Shown here: positions 9,665 to 19,003 of the stretch, piece after piece
How positions within the stretch are numbered: position 1 is the first letter of the stretch
How the letters are laid out: each line of letters starts with the position of its first letter
Assembly (NCBI RefSeq): GCF_900104385.1
Contig: NZ_FNJA01000001.1
Location: 532,386 to 596,385, forward strand
From: Rhodoferax sp. OV413
GTDB taxonomy: Bacteria; Pseudomonadota; Gammaproteobacteria; Burkholderiales; Burkholderiaceae_C
Direction of reading: 5' to 3'
Length of the DNA stretch: 64,000 nt
Made by a program: the position numbers and the translations under genes
Notes under the pieces: generated by a model
Databases searched by the model: none
What the model saw: the letters and a program-made list of their open reading frames with translations, nothing else
What the model was told of the DNA's origin: nothing

Positions 9665-11608
9665 TCAGCCCAGCTTGATCGCCATCGGGTCGGCCGTCAG
9701 GTAGCCCACGGCGGCGCCGAAGCGGTCTTTGTACTGGGCGCGCACCAGCGGGTCCAGCGTGGCCTGCACCTTGCCGTGCAGTGCGGGGATCCAGTCGCCA
9801 GCGTGCTGGAAGTTGCTCATGATGTAGGTCCAGCCATGGATTTCGTCCACGCTGTGCAGGCCGGTGGATTCCGCGCCCGACGGGGTGGACAGCACGCGGC
9901 TCAGTGCCTTGGTGTCGACGTTGTAGGCCCACAGGTAGTTGTTGACGTGCATGCCGGAGTCTTCGCCGATGAACAGGGTGCGCAGCTTTTCCGAGAACTT
10001 GAGGTTGTCCGGGTTGGCGATCTTGTCGATGTGCGCCAGGTTGCCCATGGCATCGGCGGTGATGTCTTCGCCGGCCAGCAGCGTCTTGGTGGCGGTAGGC
10101 ACCCATTCGCTGCGGATGTCGGCGCCCGACAGGTCTTTTTGCTTGCCGGCCAGTTTGTGCTCGATCACCGCGCCGGCGTTCAGCGCCTTGGGCAGCGCAA
10201 TGCCGCTGCTGGCCGTCCAGCCCTTGCCGCCCTTGACCATGGAGTTCTGGATGTAGGACAGCGCGGAATACGCCACTTTGTCCTTGATGTTGACGGTCGT
10301 GCCTTCCATCTTGGTGAAGGCCATGGTGCCGCCCACCACACCGGCGTAGCGGTGGGTTTCCAGGAAGGCCGCGGCCTTTTCCATGCCGGGCTTGACCTTG
10401 ACCCAGTTGGCCACGCCTTCCACCCACACCTGGGTGAAGCTGGCGTCCTTGGGGTCGTCCTTGCGCACTTCCATGATGTCGGCTGGCTTCAGGGTATTGG
10501 CCAGTTGCTCGATCTCGGCGCTGGTGGCGTGGCCCAGCTTGATCCAGTAGACACCGGCGCCGGCGACGGCCGGGTCAACCGAGAAGCCGGCATCCAGGCT
10601 GGCCACGTACAGCGTGCCGGCCGACAGGTCTTTTTCGCGGTCGGCCACGAACATGAACAAGCCGCCGTTGGTGTAGTCGTCGCCCATCAGCGCGGTGCGG
10701 TTGTCGGGCATCACCTGGATCAGCTCGTGCGAGATGCGGCCCAGGCAGTAATGCTTCTTGATGGAGCCGGTGCCATCGGGGTTCACCGTCACTTCGGGCA
10801 GGTGGCCGTAGTGGTAGGGGTTGGCCTTGTTTTCGTCGCCAAACAGGTTCTTGCTGAAGCTCTTGAAGTGCTTGACTTCGCCGATAAAGGGCGCGTTGGG
10901 CTCGTACTCTTCGCTGGAGAGATGGGTGTTCCAGGGCGACAGGCTGGCGCCGCAGGTGATCCACAGGCCATGGGCGCTGGAGGTGTCGACGTTGTGGTAC
11001 TTCACCAGGCTCAGCTTGCCCGTGCTTTGGTCCTGGTCCAGGGTCAGCACGGCGATGGGCGACGGCAGGGTGCCGTAGGCATCGGCGCCCTGCTGGTCGC
11101 GGGTGGTGTATTCGAACTGCACCACGGCAAACACCGGCTTGCCTTTGACGCCGGGCACATTGGCATTCGGCAAAGTCAGCAGCGACGAGCCATCGGGGCA
11201 GTCCGAGAAGAACTGGCGCTCCTTGCCGGCCACCGAGCGGTCCATGATGGGCTGGTTGCGGATGTCCACATAACCACCGGCCAGCACCGTGCCGCCTTTG
11301 CCGTCCGGCACCATGTCGCCGGTCATGAAGAACGGCTGGTAGGCCAGCTTGTAGCTGCGGCTGGTGTTGTCGGCATAGGCCACGTTCAGCAGCGAACCGA
11401 CCGACACGCTGGCCATGGCCGCCGGATTGGCCAGCGTGGGCGCGGCCATGCCGGTGAAGCTGGCCGACACAAAGCCGGCGCTGGCCGGCGCGGTGGTGGC
11501 GCAACCCGACAGCAGCGAGGTGGTGGCAAATGCACCCAGGGGCAGCATGGGCGCAGTGGCCAGGAATTTGAGCGCACTGCGGCGCGAGGCGAGGGAAACG
11601 TCAGACAT
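9665..11608 (-). CDS. PhoX-family (DUF839) secreted phosphatase, Tat lipoprotein
   Basis: A 647-residue exported protein. From ATG 11608 it has a twin-arginine leader (SRRSALKFLATAP) that runs into a lipobox (LLSGC), predicting a folded, lipid-anchored periplasmic or outer-membrane enzyme. The body matches the PhoX/DUF839 alkaline phosphatase family (GKGGTVLAGGYVDIRNQP, WGTHL-like WNTHLSSEEYEPN, GRISHELIQVMPDNRTALMGDDYTNGG). PhoX enzymes are Ca/Fe metallophosphatases for phosphate scavenging. The frame extends 45 codons upstream of 11608, but that would bury the Tat signal. It is monocistronic. An inverted repeat of CTGTCAT half-sites lies upstream. Substrate is not proven. Confidence 0.85.
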   Translation of the reverse strand: MSDVSLASRRSALKFLATAPMLPLGAFATTSLLSGCATTAPASAGFVSASFTGMAAPTLANPAAMASVSVGSLLNVAYADNTSRSYKLAYQPFFMTGDMVPDGKGGTVLAGGYVDIRNQPIMDRSVAGKERQFFSDCPDGSSLLTLPNANVPGVKGKPVFAVVQFEYTTRDQQGADAYGTLPSPIAVLTLDQDQSTGKLSLVKYHNVDTSSAHGLWITCGASLSPWNTHLSSEEYEPNAPFIGEVKHFKSFSKNLFGDENKANPYHYGHLPEVTVNPDGTGSIKKHYCLGRISHELIQVMPDNRTALMGDDYTNGGLFMFVADREKDLSAGTLYVASLDAGFSVDPAVAGAGVYWIKLGHATSAEIEQLANTLKPADIMEVRKDDPKDASFTQVWVEGVANWVKVKPGMEKAAAFLETHRYAGVVGGTMAFTKMEGTTVNIKDKVAYSALSYIQNSMVKGGKGWTASSGIALPKALNAGAVIEHKLAGKQKDLSGADIRSEWVPTATKTLLAGEDITADAMGNLAHIDKIANPDNLKFSEKLRTLFIGEDSGMHVNNYLWAYNVDTKALSRVLSTPSGAESTGLHSVDEIHGWTYIMSNFQHAGDWIPALHGKVQATLDPLVRAQYKDRFGAAVGYLTADPMAIKLG

Positions 11609-11700
11609 CGTGGAGTTCCAGAGGGGTGGGAGAAACGGGCTTGTGCGCCGGTGGGCAGCTGTCTGCGCCCGGCATTTTTTGCGGATCATAGGAAGCCGAT

Positions 11701-11722
11701 ATGACAGTTTTTTGACTGTCAT
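11701..11722. promoter_or_regulatory. Perfect inverted repeat upstream of the phosphatase gene
   Basis: ATGACAGT and ACTGTCAT (8-bp arms, 6-bp spacer) lie about 90 bp upstream of the phosphatase start. Each arm contains CTGTCAT, the half-site of the PhoB Pho box, but inverted rather than in tandem as in a classical box. It could be an operator or a weak terminator. Confidence 0.4.
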
Positions 11723-11877
11723 CGTGCTGTTTTGTCCGGCCACGGCGCACGCAAATGGGGCGTCAGAGCGGTTCTCCCAGCGAGGGCACGGCTATTGCAT
11801 GGCTGCCAATTGGTATATTTCGCCCCTGGTTCAGTGAACACTTAACCAATTCTTTACATTCCCCCATAGGCAAACCC

Positions 11878-12654
11878 ATGCAAATCATCCACAAGATCGC
11901 GGCTTCGGTCGGCTTTTTCGCCATTGCACTCGGCTCGGTCGGCAGCGCCCAGGCCCAGAACAAAGAGCTGGTGGTCGGCTCCAGCGCCACCTACCGCCCG
12001 TTTGCCTATGAAAGCCCCAGTAAGGAAATCGTGGGCTACGACGTGGACATCATCAAGGCCGTGGCGCAAAAGGCCGGCCTGCAGATCAAGATCGTCAACA
12101 CCCCCTGGACCGGCATCTTTGCTGCGCTGAACAACGGCGACGTGGACCTGGTGATCTCTGGCGTGACCATCAACGACAAGCGCAAGCAGTCGTACGACTT
12201 CACCGCTCCCTACTTCGAAGCCCGCCAGCTGATCGCCGTGCCGCAAGCCAGCACCGCCAAGACGCTGAAGGACCTGGCCGGCAAGAAGATCGGCGTGGTG
12301 ACCGGCAGCACCGGCGACGACATTTCTTCGCGCGAATTCGGCAAGACCAACCCCGACATCCGCCGTTTTGAAAGCACGCCGGTGGTGATCGCCGAGCTGG
12401 CCAACAGCGGCCTGGACGCCGCCATCGGCGACAACGGCGTGATCGCCTTCCGCGTGCAAGAGCACAAGCAGCTGAAGACGGTGAACGACCCGAGTTTCCC
12501 CAAGGAGTTCTTCGGCATCGTCGTCAAGCAAGGCAACAAGGCGCTGCTGGACAAGCTGAACACCGGCCTGGCCGCCGTCAAGGCCGACGGCAGCTACGCA
12601 ACCATTTACAAGAAGTGGTTCCAGGCCGACGCGCCGACCCTGCCCGCGCAATAA
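11878..12654 (+). CDS. Polar amino acid ABC transporter, periplasmic binding protein
   Basis: A 258-residue family-3 solute-binding protein. ATG 11878 gives a signal peptide ending SAQA, followed by NKELVVGSSATYRPFAYESP and GYDVDIIKAVAQKAG, the standard opening of GlnH/HisJ-type proteins. DFTAPYFEARQ forms part of the ligand cleft. The frame is open upstream, but only this start gives the leader. It is the first gene of a three-gene operon with a permease (23 bp gap) and an ATPase. The specificity (Gln, Glu, Arg or His) cannot be read with certainty. Confidence 0.93.
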   Translation: MQIIHKIAASVGFFAIALGSVGSAQAQNKELVVGSSATYRPFAYESPSKEIVGYDVDIIKAVAQKAGLQIKIVNTPWTGIFAALNNGDVDLVISGVTINDKRKQSYDFTAPYFEARQLIAVPQASTAKTLKDLAGKKIGVVTGSTGDDISSREFGKTNPDIRRFESTPVVIAELANSGLDAAIGDNGVIAFRVQEHKQLKTVNDPSFPKEFFGIVVKQGNKALLDKLNTGLAAVKADGSYATIYKKWFQADAPTLPAQ

Positions 12655-12677
12655 CCCAGGCCTGGTAGGTTTCTTCG

Positions 12678-13445
12678 ATGGAACAAGTTCTCTGGTTCGG
12701 CTGGTTCCGCGCCGACATCATTGCGGAATACGCCGAGCTGTTCTGGCGCGGCCTGCAGATGACCATTACCGTCACGCTGATCTGCATCGTCCAGGGTACG
12801 GCCCTGGGCCTGGCGATCGGCATGGCGCGGGTGGCCGAAGCCCGCCACGCACCGGCCAAACAGCTGTGCAAATACCTGCTGCGCTGGCCGTCCACGGTGT
12901 ACGTCAGCTTCTTCCGCGGCACGCCGCTGTTCGTGCAGATTCTGCTGATCCACTTCGCGGTGCTGCCGCTGTTCATCAACCCGGCGGACGGCTTGTTCAT
13001 CTCCGGCGACACGGCACGCAACATCAAGCAGAACTACGGGGCTTTTGTCTCCGGCATCGTGGCGCTGACCTTGAATGCCGGCGCCTATATCTCCGAGATC
13101 TTCCGCGCCGGCATCCAGTCTATCGACAAGGGCCAGGTGGAAGCCTCGCGTTCGCTGGGCATGTCGTTTCGGCGCACCATGTTCCACGTCGTGCTGCCGC
13201 AGGCGTTTCGCCGCATGCTGCCGCCGCTGGGCAACAACGCGATCTCGCTGCTGAAGGACTCGTCGCTGATCTCGGCCATCGGCCTGGCCGAGCTGGCCTA
13301 CGCGGCGCGCACCGTGGCCGGCGCCTACTCGCGCTACTGGGAGCCGTATCTGACGATTTCACTGATGTACTGGGTACTGACCCTGGGCCTGGCCTACGGC
13401 ATCAAACAACTGGAGGCTCGCTATGGACGTGGTGATTCGCGTTGA
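12678..13445 (+). CDS. Polar amino acid ABC transporter permease
   Basis: A 255-residue inner-membrane protein of the HisM/GlnP type. It has several hydrophobic segments ([41 protein letters not shown]) and the cytoplasmic EAA loop [20 protein letters not shown] that docks on the ATPase. Its 3' end overlaps the ATPase gene by 23 bases. A single permease gene suggests a homodimeric channel. Confidence 0.95.
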   Translation: MEQVLWFGWFRADIIAEYAELFWRGLQMTITVTLICIVQGTALGLAIGMARVAEARHAPAKQLCKYLLRWPSTVYVSFFRGTPLFVQILLIHFAVLPLFINPADGLFISGDTARNIKQNYGAFVSGIVALTLNAGAYISEIFRAGIQSIDKGQVEASRSLGMSFRRTMFHVVLPQAFRRMLPPLGNNAISLLKDSSLISAIGLAELAYAARTVAGAYSRYWEPYLTISLMYWVLTLGLAYGIKQLEARYGRGDSR

Positions 13446-14154
13446 GAAACTGACCAAGCAATTCGGTGCCGCACCGGTATTGCGCGGCATCGACTGCGCG
13501 ATCCATGCGTCCGAAGTGGTTTGCGTCATCGGCCCATCGGGCTCGGGTAAAAGCACGTTTCTGCGCTGCCTGAACGGGCTGGAAGATGCCTCTGGCGGCA
13601 CGGTGCTGGTGAACAATGTCTCGGTGCACGACCCCAAGACCAATATCGACGCGCTGCGCGCCGAAATCGGCATGGTGTTCCAGCGCTTCAACCTGTTCCC
13701 GCACAAGACGGTGCTGGAAAACATCACCCTGGCCCCCAGCAAGGTGCGCAAGCTGACCGACGCCCAGGCCCGGGCCCGGGCCAGCGAGCTGCTGCTGAAG
13801 GTCGGCCTGCTGGAGAAGATCGACGCCTACCCGAACCAGCTGTCTGGCGGCCAGCAGCAGCGCGTGGCGATTGCCCGCGCGCTGGCGATGCAGCCGCGCA
13901 TCATGCTGTTCGACGAGCCGACCTCGGCCCTCGACCCGGAGATGGTCGGTGAGGTGCTGGCCGTGATGCAGGCGCTGGCCGAAGAAGGCATGACCATGGT
14001 GGTGGTAACCCACGAAATGGGCTTTGCCCGCCAGGTGGCCGACCGCGTGCTGTTTCTGGACGAAGGCCTGGTGGTCGAGCAAGGCACGCCGACCGAGCTG
14101 TTCGACCACCCGCGGGAAGAGCGCACGCGCAAATTCCTCAGTAAAGTGCTGTAA
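13423..14154 (+). CDS. Polar amino acid ABC transporter ATPase (GlnQ type)
   Basis: A 243-residue nucleotide-binding subunit. Walker A is GPSGSGKST, the Q-loop is [13 protein letters not shown], the signature is [14 protein letters not shown], Walker B is [14 protein letters not shown], and the H-loop is [10 protein letters not shown]. It completes the binding protein-permease-ATPase operon, and a strong terminator follows 28 bp after its stop. Confidence 0.96.
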   Translation: MDVVIRVEKLTKQFGAAPVLRGIDCAIHASEVVCVIGPSGSGKSTFLRCLNGLEDASGGTVLVNNVSVHDPKTNIDALRAEIGMVFQRFNLFPHKTVLENITLAPSKVRKLTDAQARARASELLLKVGLLEKIDAYPNQLSGGQQQRVAIARALAMQPRIMLFDEPTSALDPEMVGEVLAVMQALAEEGMTMVVVTHEMGFARQVADRVLFLDEGLVVEQGTPTELFDHPREERTRKFLSKVL

Positions 14155-14182
14155 CCGCGCTGTTTCAGGCAGCCGCCGCGCC

Positions 14183-14213
14183 AAAGCCCGCCGACCTGTC
14201 GGCGGGCTTTTTT
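14183..14213 (+). terminator. Intrinsic terminator of the amino acid transporter operon
   Basis: A 13-bp perfect stem (AAAGCCCGCCGAC with GTCGGCGGGCTTT), a two-base loop and a T run. Confidence 0.93.
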
Positions 14214-14231
14214 ATGCATGTTTTATGCCTC

Positions 14232-14276
14232 TAGCGCAGTAACTACCTTCGCAGGCAGCTACTTTTAATATAGCAA
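14232..14276. repeat. Copy of the short AGCGCAG...AGCTAC...ATAGCAA repeat
   Basis: CTAGCGCAGTAACTACC... ending in GCAGGCAGCTACTTTTAATATAGCAA has the same layout as copies near 9.6, 33.9 and 54.2 kb. It lies between the transporter terminator and the class I fumarase gene. Confidence 0.75.
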
Positions 14277-14371
14277 CAGGCCATCACCCATCGGGCGCGG
14301 AAACCGGTGGCCGCACAGGGGATAATCCTAGGGTTTCCCTCCAGTTACCCCACCCACTAGCCAGGCACCCC

Positions 14372-15925
14372 ATGACCACGAGCATCCGCCAAGCCGATCT
14401 GATCGAATCCATCGCCGCTGCGTTGCAGTACATCAGCTACTACCACCCCACCGACTACATCGCCCACCTGGCCCGCGCCTACGAGCGCGAGCAGAGCCCG
14501 GCGGCCAAGGACGCGATTGCGCAGATCCTGACCAACAGCAAGATGAGCGCCACCGGCCAGCGCCCGATCTGCCAGGACACCGGCATCGTCAACGTGTTCC
14601 TCAAAGTCGGCATGGACGTGCGCTGGGAAGGCTTCACCGGCAGCCTGGACGACGCCATCAACGAAGGCGTGCGCCAGGGCTACGCCCACCCCGACAACAC
14701 CTTGCGCGCCAGCATCGTGGCCGACCCTCAGTTCGACCGCAAGAACACCAAGGACAACACCCCCGCCGTCATCGTCACCGAGATCGTGCCCGGCAACACC
14801 GTGGACATCACCGTCGCAGCCAAGGGCGGCGGCTCGGAAAACAAAAGCAAGATGGTCATGCTGAACCCCGGCGACTCGGTCGTTGACTGGGTGCTGAAGA
14901 CCGTGCCGACCATGGGCGCCGGCTGGTGCCCGCCCGGCATGCTAGGCATCGGCATCGGCGGCACGGCCGAGAAAGCCGTGCTGATGGCCAAGCAAAGCCT
15001 GATGGACGACCTGGACATGTACGAGCTGCAAGCCAAGTCCTCGGCCGGTGGCGCGCTCACCAAGACCGAAGCGCTGCGCCTGGAGCTGTTCGAGAAAGTC
15101 AACGCCCTCGGTATCGGCGCCCAAGGCCTGGGTGGCCTGACCACGGTGCTTGACATCAAGATCAAGATGTACCCCACGCACGCGGCCAGCAAGCCGGTAG
15201 CGATGATTCCCAACTGCGCCGCGACCCGCCACGCGCACTTCGTGATGGACGGCAGCGGCCCGGTGTATCTGGACCCACCGAGCCTGGACCTGTGGCCGAA
15301 CGTCAACTGGACGCCCGACTACAACAAGAGCAAAAAAGTCGACCTGAACACCCTGACCAAGGCCGAAGTCGCCAGCTGGAAACCCGGTGACACCTTGCTG
15401 CTGAACGGCAAGATGCTGACCGGCCGCGACGCCGCGCACAAGCGCATCCAGGACATGCTGGCCAAGGGCGAGAAGCTGCCGGTGGACTTCACCAACCGCG
15501 TCATCTACTACGTCGGCCCGGTCGATCCGGTGCGTGACGAAGCTGTCGGCCCCGCCGGCCCCACCACCGCCACCCGCATGGACGGCTTCACCGAGATGAT
15601 GCTGGCCGAGACCGGCCTGATCTCCATGATCGGCAAGTCCGAGCGCGGCCCGGTCGCCATCGAAGCCATCAAGAAGCACAAGAGCGCCTACCTGATGGCC
15701 GTCGGCGGCGCCGCCTACCTAGTGTCCAAAGCCATCAAGACCGCCAAGGTGGTGGGCTTTGCCGACTTAGGGATGGAAGCGATTTACGAGTTCGACGTGG
15801 TCGACATGCCTGTCACCGTGGCAGTCGATGCGGGCGGCACCAGCGCCCACATCACCGGCCCGGCCGAATGGCAGAAGAAGATCGCTACCGGCGAGTTCAA
15901 GAACATCGGAGTTGTGGCGGCTTGA
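14372..15925 (+). CDS. Fumarate hydratase class I (Fe-S dependent)
   Basis: A 517-residue one-chain class I fumarase (FumA/FumB type) carrying the alpha and beta domains in one polypeptide. It needs an oxygen-sensitive [4Fe-4S] cluster; likely ligands sit in PICQDTGIVNVF, AGWCPPGMLGIGIGG and MIPNCAATRHAHF. The C-terminal beta domain contains VGPVDPVRDEAVGPAGPTTATRMD. It does the same reaction as fumC at 4.3-5.7 kb but costs iron. Its stop overlaps the MurI start (TTGA). Confidence 0.95.
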   Translation: MTTSIRQADLIESIAAALQYISYYHPTDYIAHLARAYEREQSPAAKDAIAQILTNSKMSATGQRPICQDTGIVNVFLKVGMDVRWEGFTGSLDDAINEGVRQGYAHPDNTLRASIVADPQFDRKNTKDNTPAVIVTEIVPGNTVDITVAAKGGGSENKSKMVMLNPGDSVVDWVLKTVPTMGAGWCPPGMLGIGIGGTAEKAVLMAKQSLMDDLDMYELQAKSSAGGALTKTEALRLELFEKVNALGIGAQGLGGLTTVLDIKIKMYPTHAASKPVAMIPNCAATRHAHFVMDGSGPVYLDPPSLDLWPNVNWTPDYNKSKKVDLNTLTKAEVASWKPGDTLLLNGKMLTGRDAAHKRIQDMLAKGEKLPVDFTNRVIYYVGPVDPVRDEAVGPAGPTTATRMDGFTEMMLAETGLISMIGKSERGPVAIEAIKKHKSAYLMAVGGAAYLVSKAIKTAKVVGFADLGMEAIYEFDVVDMPVTVAVDAGGTSAHITGPAEWQKKIATGEFKNIGVVAA

Positions 15926-16737
15926 ATTCACCGATAGGTGTTTTTGACAGCGGCATCGGCGGCCTCAGCGTTTTACAAGCGCTGCAGGCCGCTCTGCCGC
16001 TAGAGCACTTTGTCTACCTGGACGACAGCGCCTACGCGCCCTATGGCGAGCGCGGCGATGGTCATGTGGTGCAACGATCCCGCGCCATCACCGCGTACCT
16101 GCGCCAGACACACGGCATCAAGGCCCTGGTCATCGCCTGCAACACCGCGACCATGGCGGCCGTGGCCCTGCTGCGTGCCGAACACCCGGACCTGCCCATC
16201 GTCGGTGTCGAGCCAGGGCTGAAGCCGGCAGCAGCCGCCAGCCAGACGAAGCGCGTCGGCGTGATCGGTACCCGCGGAACGGTCACCAGCGCCAAGTTCA
16301 ATGCCTTGCGGCTCAGCCTGCAGGACCAGGCGGAGTTCATCGTCCAGCCCTGCGACGGCCTGGCCGACGCCATCAGCCGCAGCGTGGCAACGGACGACGA
16401 TACAAAAACCATAGCACTCTGCGCAGACTACATCAGCGCCATGGGCCCATTTGGCTCAAACCCCGGCGAGATAGACACGCTGGTGCTGGGCTGCACGCAT
16501 TACGTGTTTGCCCAGGCGCATCTGGAGCGGCTGGTGGGTCCGCAGGTGCGCATCCTGTCTACCGGCGAACCGGTAGCACGGCGCACTCGGCATTTGCTGG
16601 AAGCCTCCAGCGCCCTGGCAACGGAAGGCCCGGGCCGGGTGCAACTGGTCACCACCGGCGAACCGGCGGTGCTGCAGGCCGCGGCTCGGCGCTGGCTGGG
16701 CTTTGCTACCGAAGACGCGGTGCGCTGGTCGGCCTAA
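15922..16737 (+). CDS. murI: Glutamate racemase
   Basis: Makes D-glutamate for peptidoglycan from L-glutamate by a cofactor-free two-cysteine mechanism. Both catalytic cysteines are present (ALVIACNTATMAAVA and LVLGCTHY), as are the signature FDSGIGGLSVLQAL and DDSAYAPYG. The TTG at 15922 overlaps the fumarase stop and places the glycine-rich start correctly; no ATG or GTG lies in frame nearby. The 271-residue length is normal. The part encoding DDTKTIALCADYISAMG contains a copy of the short repeat in frame. Confidence 0.93.
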   Translation: MNSPIGVFDSGIGGLSVLQALQAALPLEHFVYLDDSAYAPYGERGDGHVVQRSRAITAYLRQTHGIKALVIACNTATMAAVALLRAEHPDLPIVGVEPGLKPAAAASQTKRVGVIGTRGTVTSAKFNALRLSLQDQAEFIVQPCDGLADAISRSVATDDDTKTIALCADYISAMGPFGSNPGEIDTLVLGCTHYVFAQAHLERLVGPQVRILSTGEPVARRTRHLLEASSALATEGPGRVQLVTTGEPAVLQAAARRWLGFATEDAVRWSA

Positions 16738-17168
16738 ACCCAGTGGTCGTGCCGCGCGCGGCGCTCCTGGCGGTAGTTGGTCACTTCCAGCCGAATGCCA
16801 TCCGGGTCGGAGAAGAAAGTCGCCCAGTAGTCATCCGCGTACTCGGGATACAGCCGGGCCTCGGTGGCGGCAATGCCGGCGCTGCGCAACTGCTCGGCCA
16901 CAGCCAGCACATCGGCGATCGAATCTACCCGTAGACAGAAATGGTGCAGCCCCGGCGCATACGAATCATGCGGCGCCGCACTGCGCGCCGGGCGCAGCAC
17001 AAAGCCGAAATGCCGGTTGAAATACTGGATGTGCGGATCGCCCGCCAGCGCAAACTTGTTCTTGCGAAATCCCAGCGCCGCCACCAGCACCTGGTCGTAG
17101 AACGGCTCGGCACGCGCCAGGTCGGACACGCTGATGTAGATGTGGTCGATTCCAATGGCTTCGGGCAT
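16734..17168 (-). CDS. VOC-family (glyoxalase-fold) protein
   Basis: A 144-residue protein with the vicinal-oxygen-chelate fold: IDHIYISVSDLARAEPFYDQVL opens the first beta-alpha-beta-beta-beta unit, and the second contains HHFCLRVDSI and FFSDPDGIRLEVTNY, with the usual metal-ligand His and Glu positions. ATG 17168 removes 61 upstream residues that match no VOC protein. It converges on murI with a three-base stop overlap. Substrate unknown. Confidence 0.85.
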   Translation of the reverse strand: MPEAIGIDHIYISVSDLARAEPFYDQVLVAALGFRKNKFALAGDPHIQYFNRHFGFVLRPARSAAPHDSYAPGLHHFCLRVDSIADVLAVAEQLRSAGIAATEARLYPEYADDYWATFFSDPDGIRLEVTNYRQERRARHDHWV

Positions 17169-17235
17169 GGCGGGCTTTCTGGCAAACAAGGCGGCGCGCA
17201 GTATCCCACAGTGGCCGGTTTTAGAAGCAAATAGG

Positions 17236-17285
17236 CCTGCAGCGCATATTCCGTCTGCGCAAGAAGCTATGTAATCCATAGCAAC
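17236..17285. repeat. Copy of the short palindromic repeat
   Basis: CCTGCAGCGCATATTCCGTC... then TGCGCAAGAAGCTATG and CCATAGCAAC, upstream of the VOC gene and of the efflux operon. Confidence 0.6.
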
Positions 17286-17425
17286 TCCCTGAAACCCGGC
17301 TGCAGAGCAGATTGCGCAGGGGTAAATCCGTAGTAAAGCTTTTTGAACCATGACAAGCCCTGCAACAGCAGGCTTTACGATGTACCGAGATCTTTACTTG
17401 GCCACTCCGCGGGCCGGCCCACTCC

Positions 17426-18973
17426 ATGACCAAGCACTTGTTTTTGCGCACCGGCGCTGCGCGCCACGCCGGCCTGTCCGCGCCGGGATTTCTGGGCCTG
17501 GTGCTGCTGGTCGCGGCCGCGGGCGGCGCGGGCTGGTGGTGGGGCCAGCACCAGCCCGCTGCCACGGCTGATGCAGCCAACCCGCCGGCGCGGGCCGCCA
17601 GCGCTGTAGGGGGATCGGGAGGATCGGGTGGTGGTCGGCGCTTTGGCGGCACCAGCCAGGTGCAGCCGGTGTCGGTGGCGGCGGTGCAGCAACATGATGT
17701 GCGGGTGCTGGTATCGGCCATCGGCAATATCAGCGCGCTGAACACCGCCACGGTGCGGGCGCAGGTCTCGGGCGTGCTGCTGGCCGTGCGCTTCCAGGAG
17801 GGCCAGCAGGTCAAGGCCGGCCAAGTGCTGGCCGAGATCGACCCGCGCAGCTTCCAGATCGCACTCGCGCAAGCCCAGGGCCAGCTGGCGCGCGACCAAG
17901 CCCAGCTGCGCAACGCCCAGATCGACCTGGAGCGCTACAAGGATTTGCTGGCCAAGGATTCGATTGCCAAGCAGCAGGTGGACACGCAGGACGCGCTGGT
18001 CAAGCAGCTGCAGGGCACGGTGCTGACGGACCAAGCCCAGGTCGACAGCGCCAAGCTGCAGCTCTCGTACACCCAGGTGCGCGCGCCGATCGGCGGCCGG
18101 CTCGGCTTCCGCCAGGTCGACGTAGGCAATATGGTGCAGACCGGCGACACCAATGGCCTGGTCAGCATCACCCAGACCCAGCCGCTGACGGTGGTGTTTG
18201 CCGTGCCCGAGGCGAATGTGGCGCAGATCAACCAGCAACTGGCCGCCAAGACCCCGCTGCAGGTCGAGGCCTGGGACCGGGCGCTGAAGAACAAACTCGC
18301 CGTCGGTAAGGTGGCCAGCACCGACAACGCCATCGACACCACCACCGGTACCCTCAAGCTCAAGGCCCAGTTTGCCAACGCCGATGGCGCGCTGTTCCCC
18401 AACCAGTTCGTCAACGTGGTGCTGCAGCTGGGCACGCTGCCCAACGCTCTGATCGTCCCCAGCGCCGCCGTGCAACGCGGCGCCCAAGGCACCTTCGTCT
18501 ACGCGGTAAAAGACGACGGAAGCGTCAGCGTGCGGCGCATCCGACTGGGTGCGACCGATGGCGACGGGGTCAGCGTGCAAGGCGAGATCAGCGCCGGTGA
18601 AAAAGTCGTCACCGACGGCGCCGACCGCCTGCGCGAAGGCGCCAAGGTCGAGGTGATTGCACCGCAGCCCGCCAATGCGGCCAGCGATACAGGCGGCCGC
18701 CGCCGGCGCGATAAATCAGAGCCCAATGCGGCTCCCACGCAGGCAACATCTGCGCCAACAGCTACAAAAACAGAAGCACCGACAGCCGCGGCGAAAAGTC
18801 CGGTAGCGGCACCCGCTGCGGCCCCAGCCGCCAGCGACGAGCGTCCGCGCTGGCTGGAACGCCTGCCACCCGAGGAGCAGGAAAAATTCAAGCAGATGGG
18901 CCCCGACGAGCGCAAAGCCTTCATCGAAAAAATGCGCGAACGCCGCCGCCAGAAAGAGGCCGCCGGTGGATAA
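17426..18973 (+). CDS. mdtA: RND efflux periplasmic adaptor (MdtA type)
   Basis: A 515-residue membrane-fusion protein. The N-terminal anchor is FLGLVLLVAAAGGAGWWWG. It is followed by the split lipoyl half-motifs (VSGVLLAVRFQEGQQVKAGQVLAEID and LSYTQVRAPIGGRLG), a helical hairpin between them (about 155-215) and a beta-barrel domain. It bridges the inner-membrane pumps and the outer-membrane channel. The C-terminal hundred residues are a low-complexity Ala/Pro/Thr region followed by a charged helix; part of that linker (around 18,740-18,780) is a translated copy of the short repeat. First gene of a four-gene efflux operon. Confidence 0.93.
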   Translation: MTKHLFLRTGAARHAGLSAPGFLGLVLLVAAAGGAGWWWGQHQPAATADAANPPARAASAVGGSGGSGGGRRFGGTSQVQPVSVAAVQQHDVRVLVSAIGNISALNTATVRAQVSGVLLAVRFQEGQQVKAGQVLAEIDPRSFQIALAQAQGQLARDQAQLRNAQIDLERYKDLLAKDSIAKQQVDTQDALVKQLQGTVLTDQAQVDSAKLQLSYTQVRAPIGGRLGFRQVDVGNMVQTGDTNGLVSITQTQPLTVVFAVPEANVAQINQQLAAKTPLQVEAWDRALKNKLAVGKVASTDNAIDTTTGTLKLKAQFANADGALFPNQFVNVVLQLGTLPNALIVPSAAVQRGAQGTFVYAVKDDGSVSVRRIRLGATDGDGVSVQGEISAGEKVVTDGADRLREGAKVEVIAPQPANAASDTGGRRRRDKSEPNAAPTQATSAPTATKTEAPTAAAKSPVAAPAAAPAASDERPRWLERLPPEEQEKFKQMGPDERKAFIEKMRERRRQKEAAGG

Positions 18974-19003
18974 GACCCTCTTTGAGCCCCTCTTCGCCGC
19001 GCC

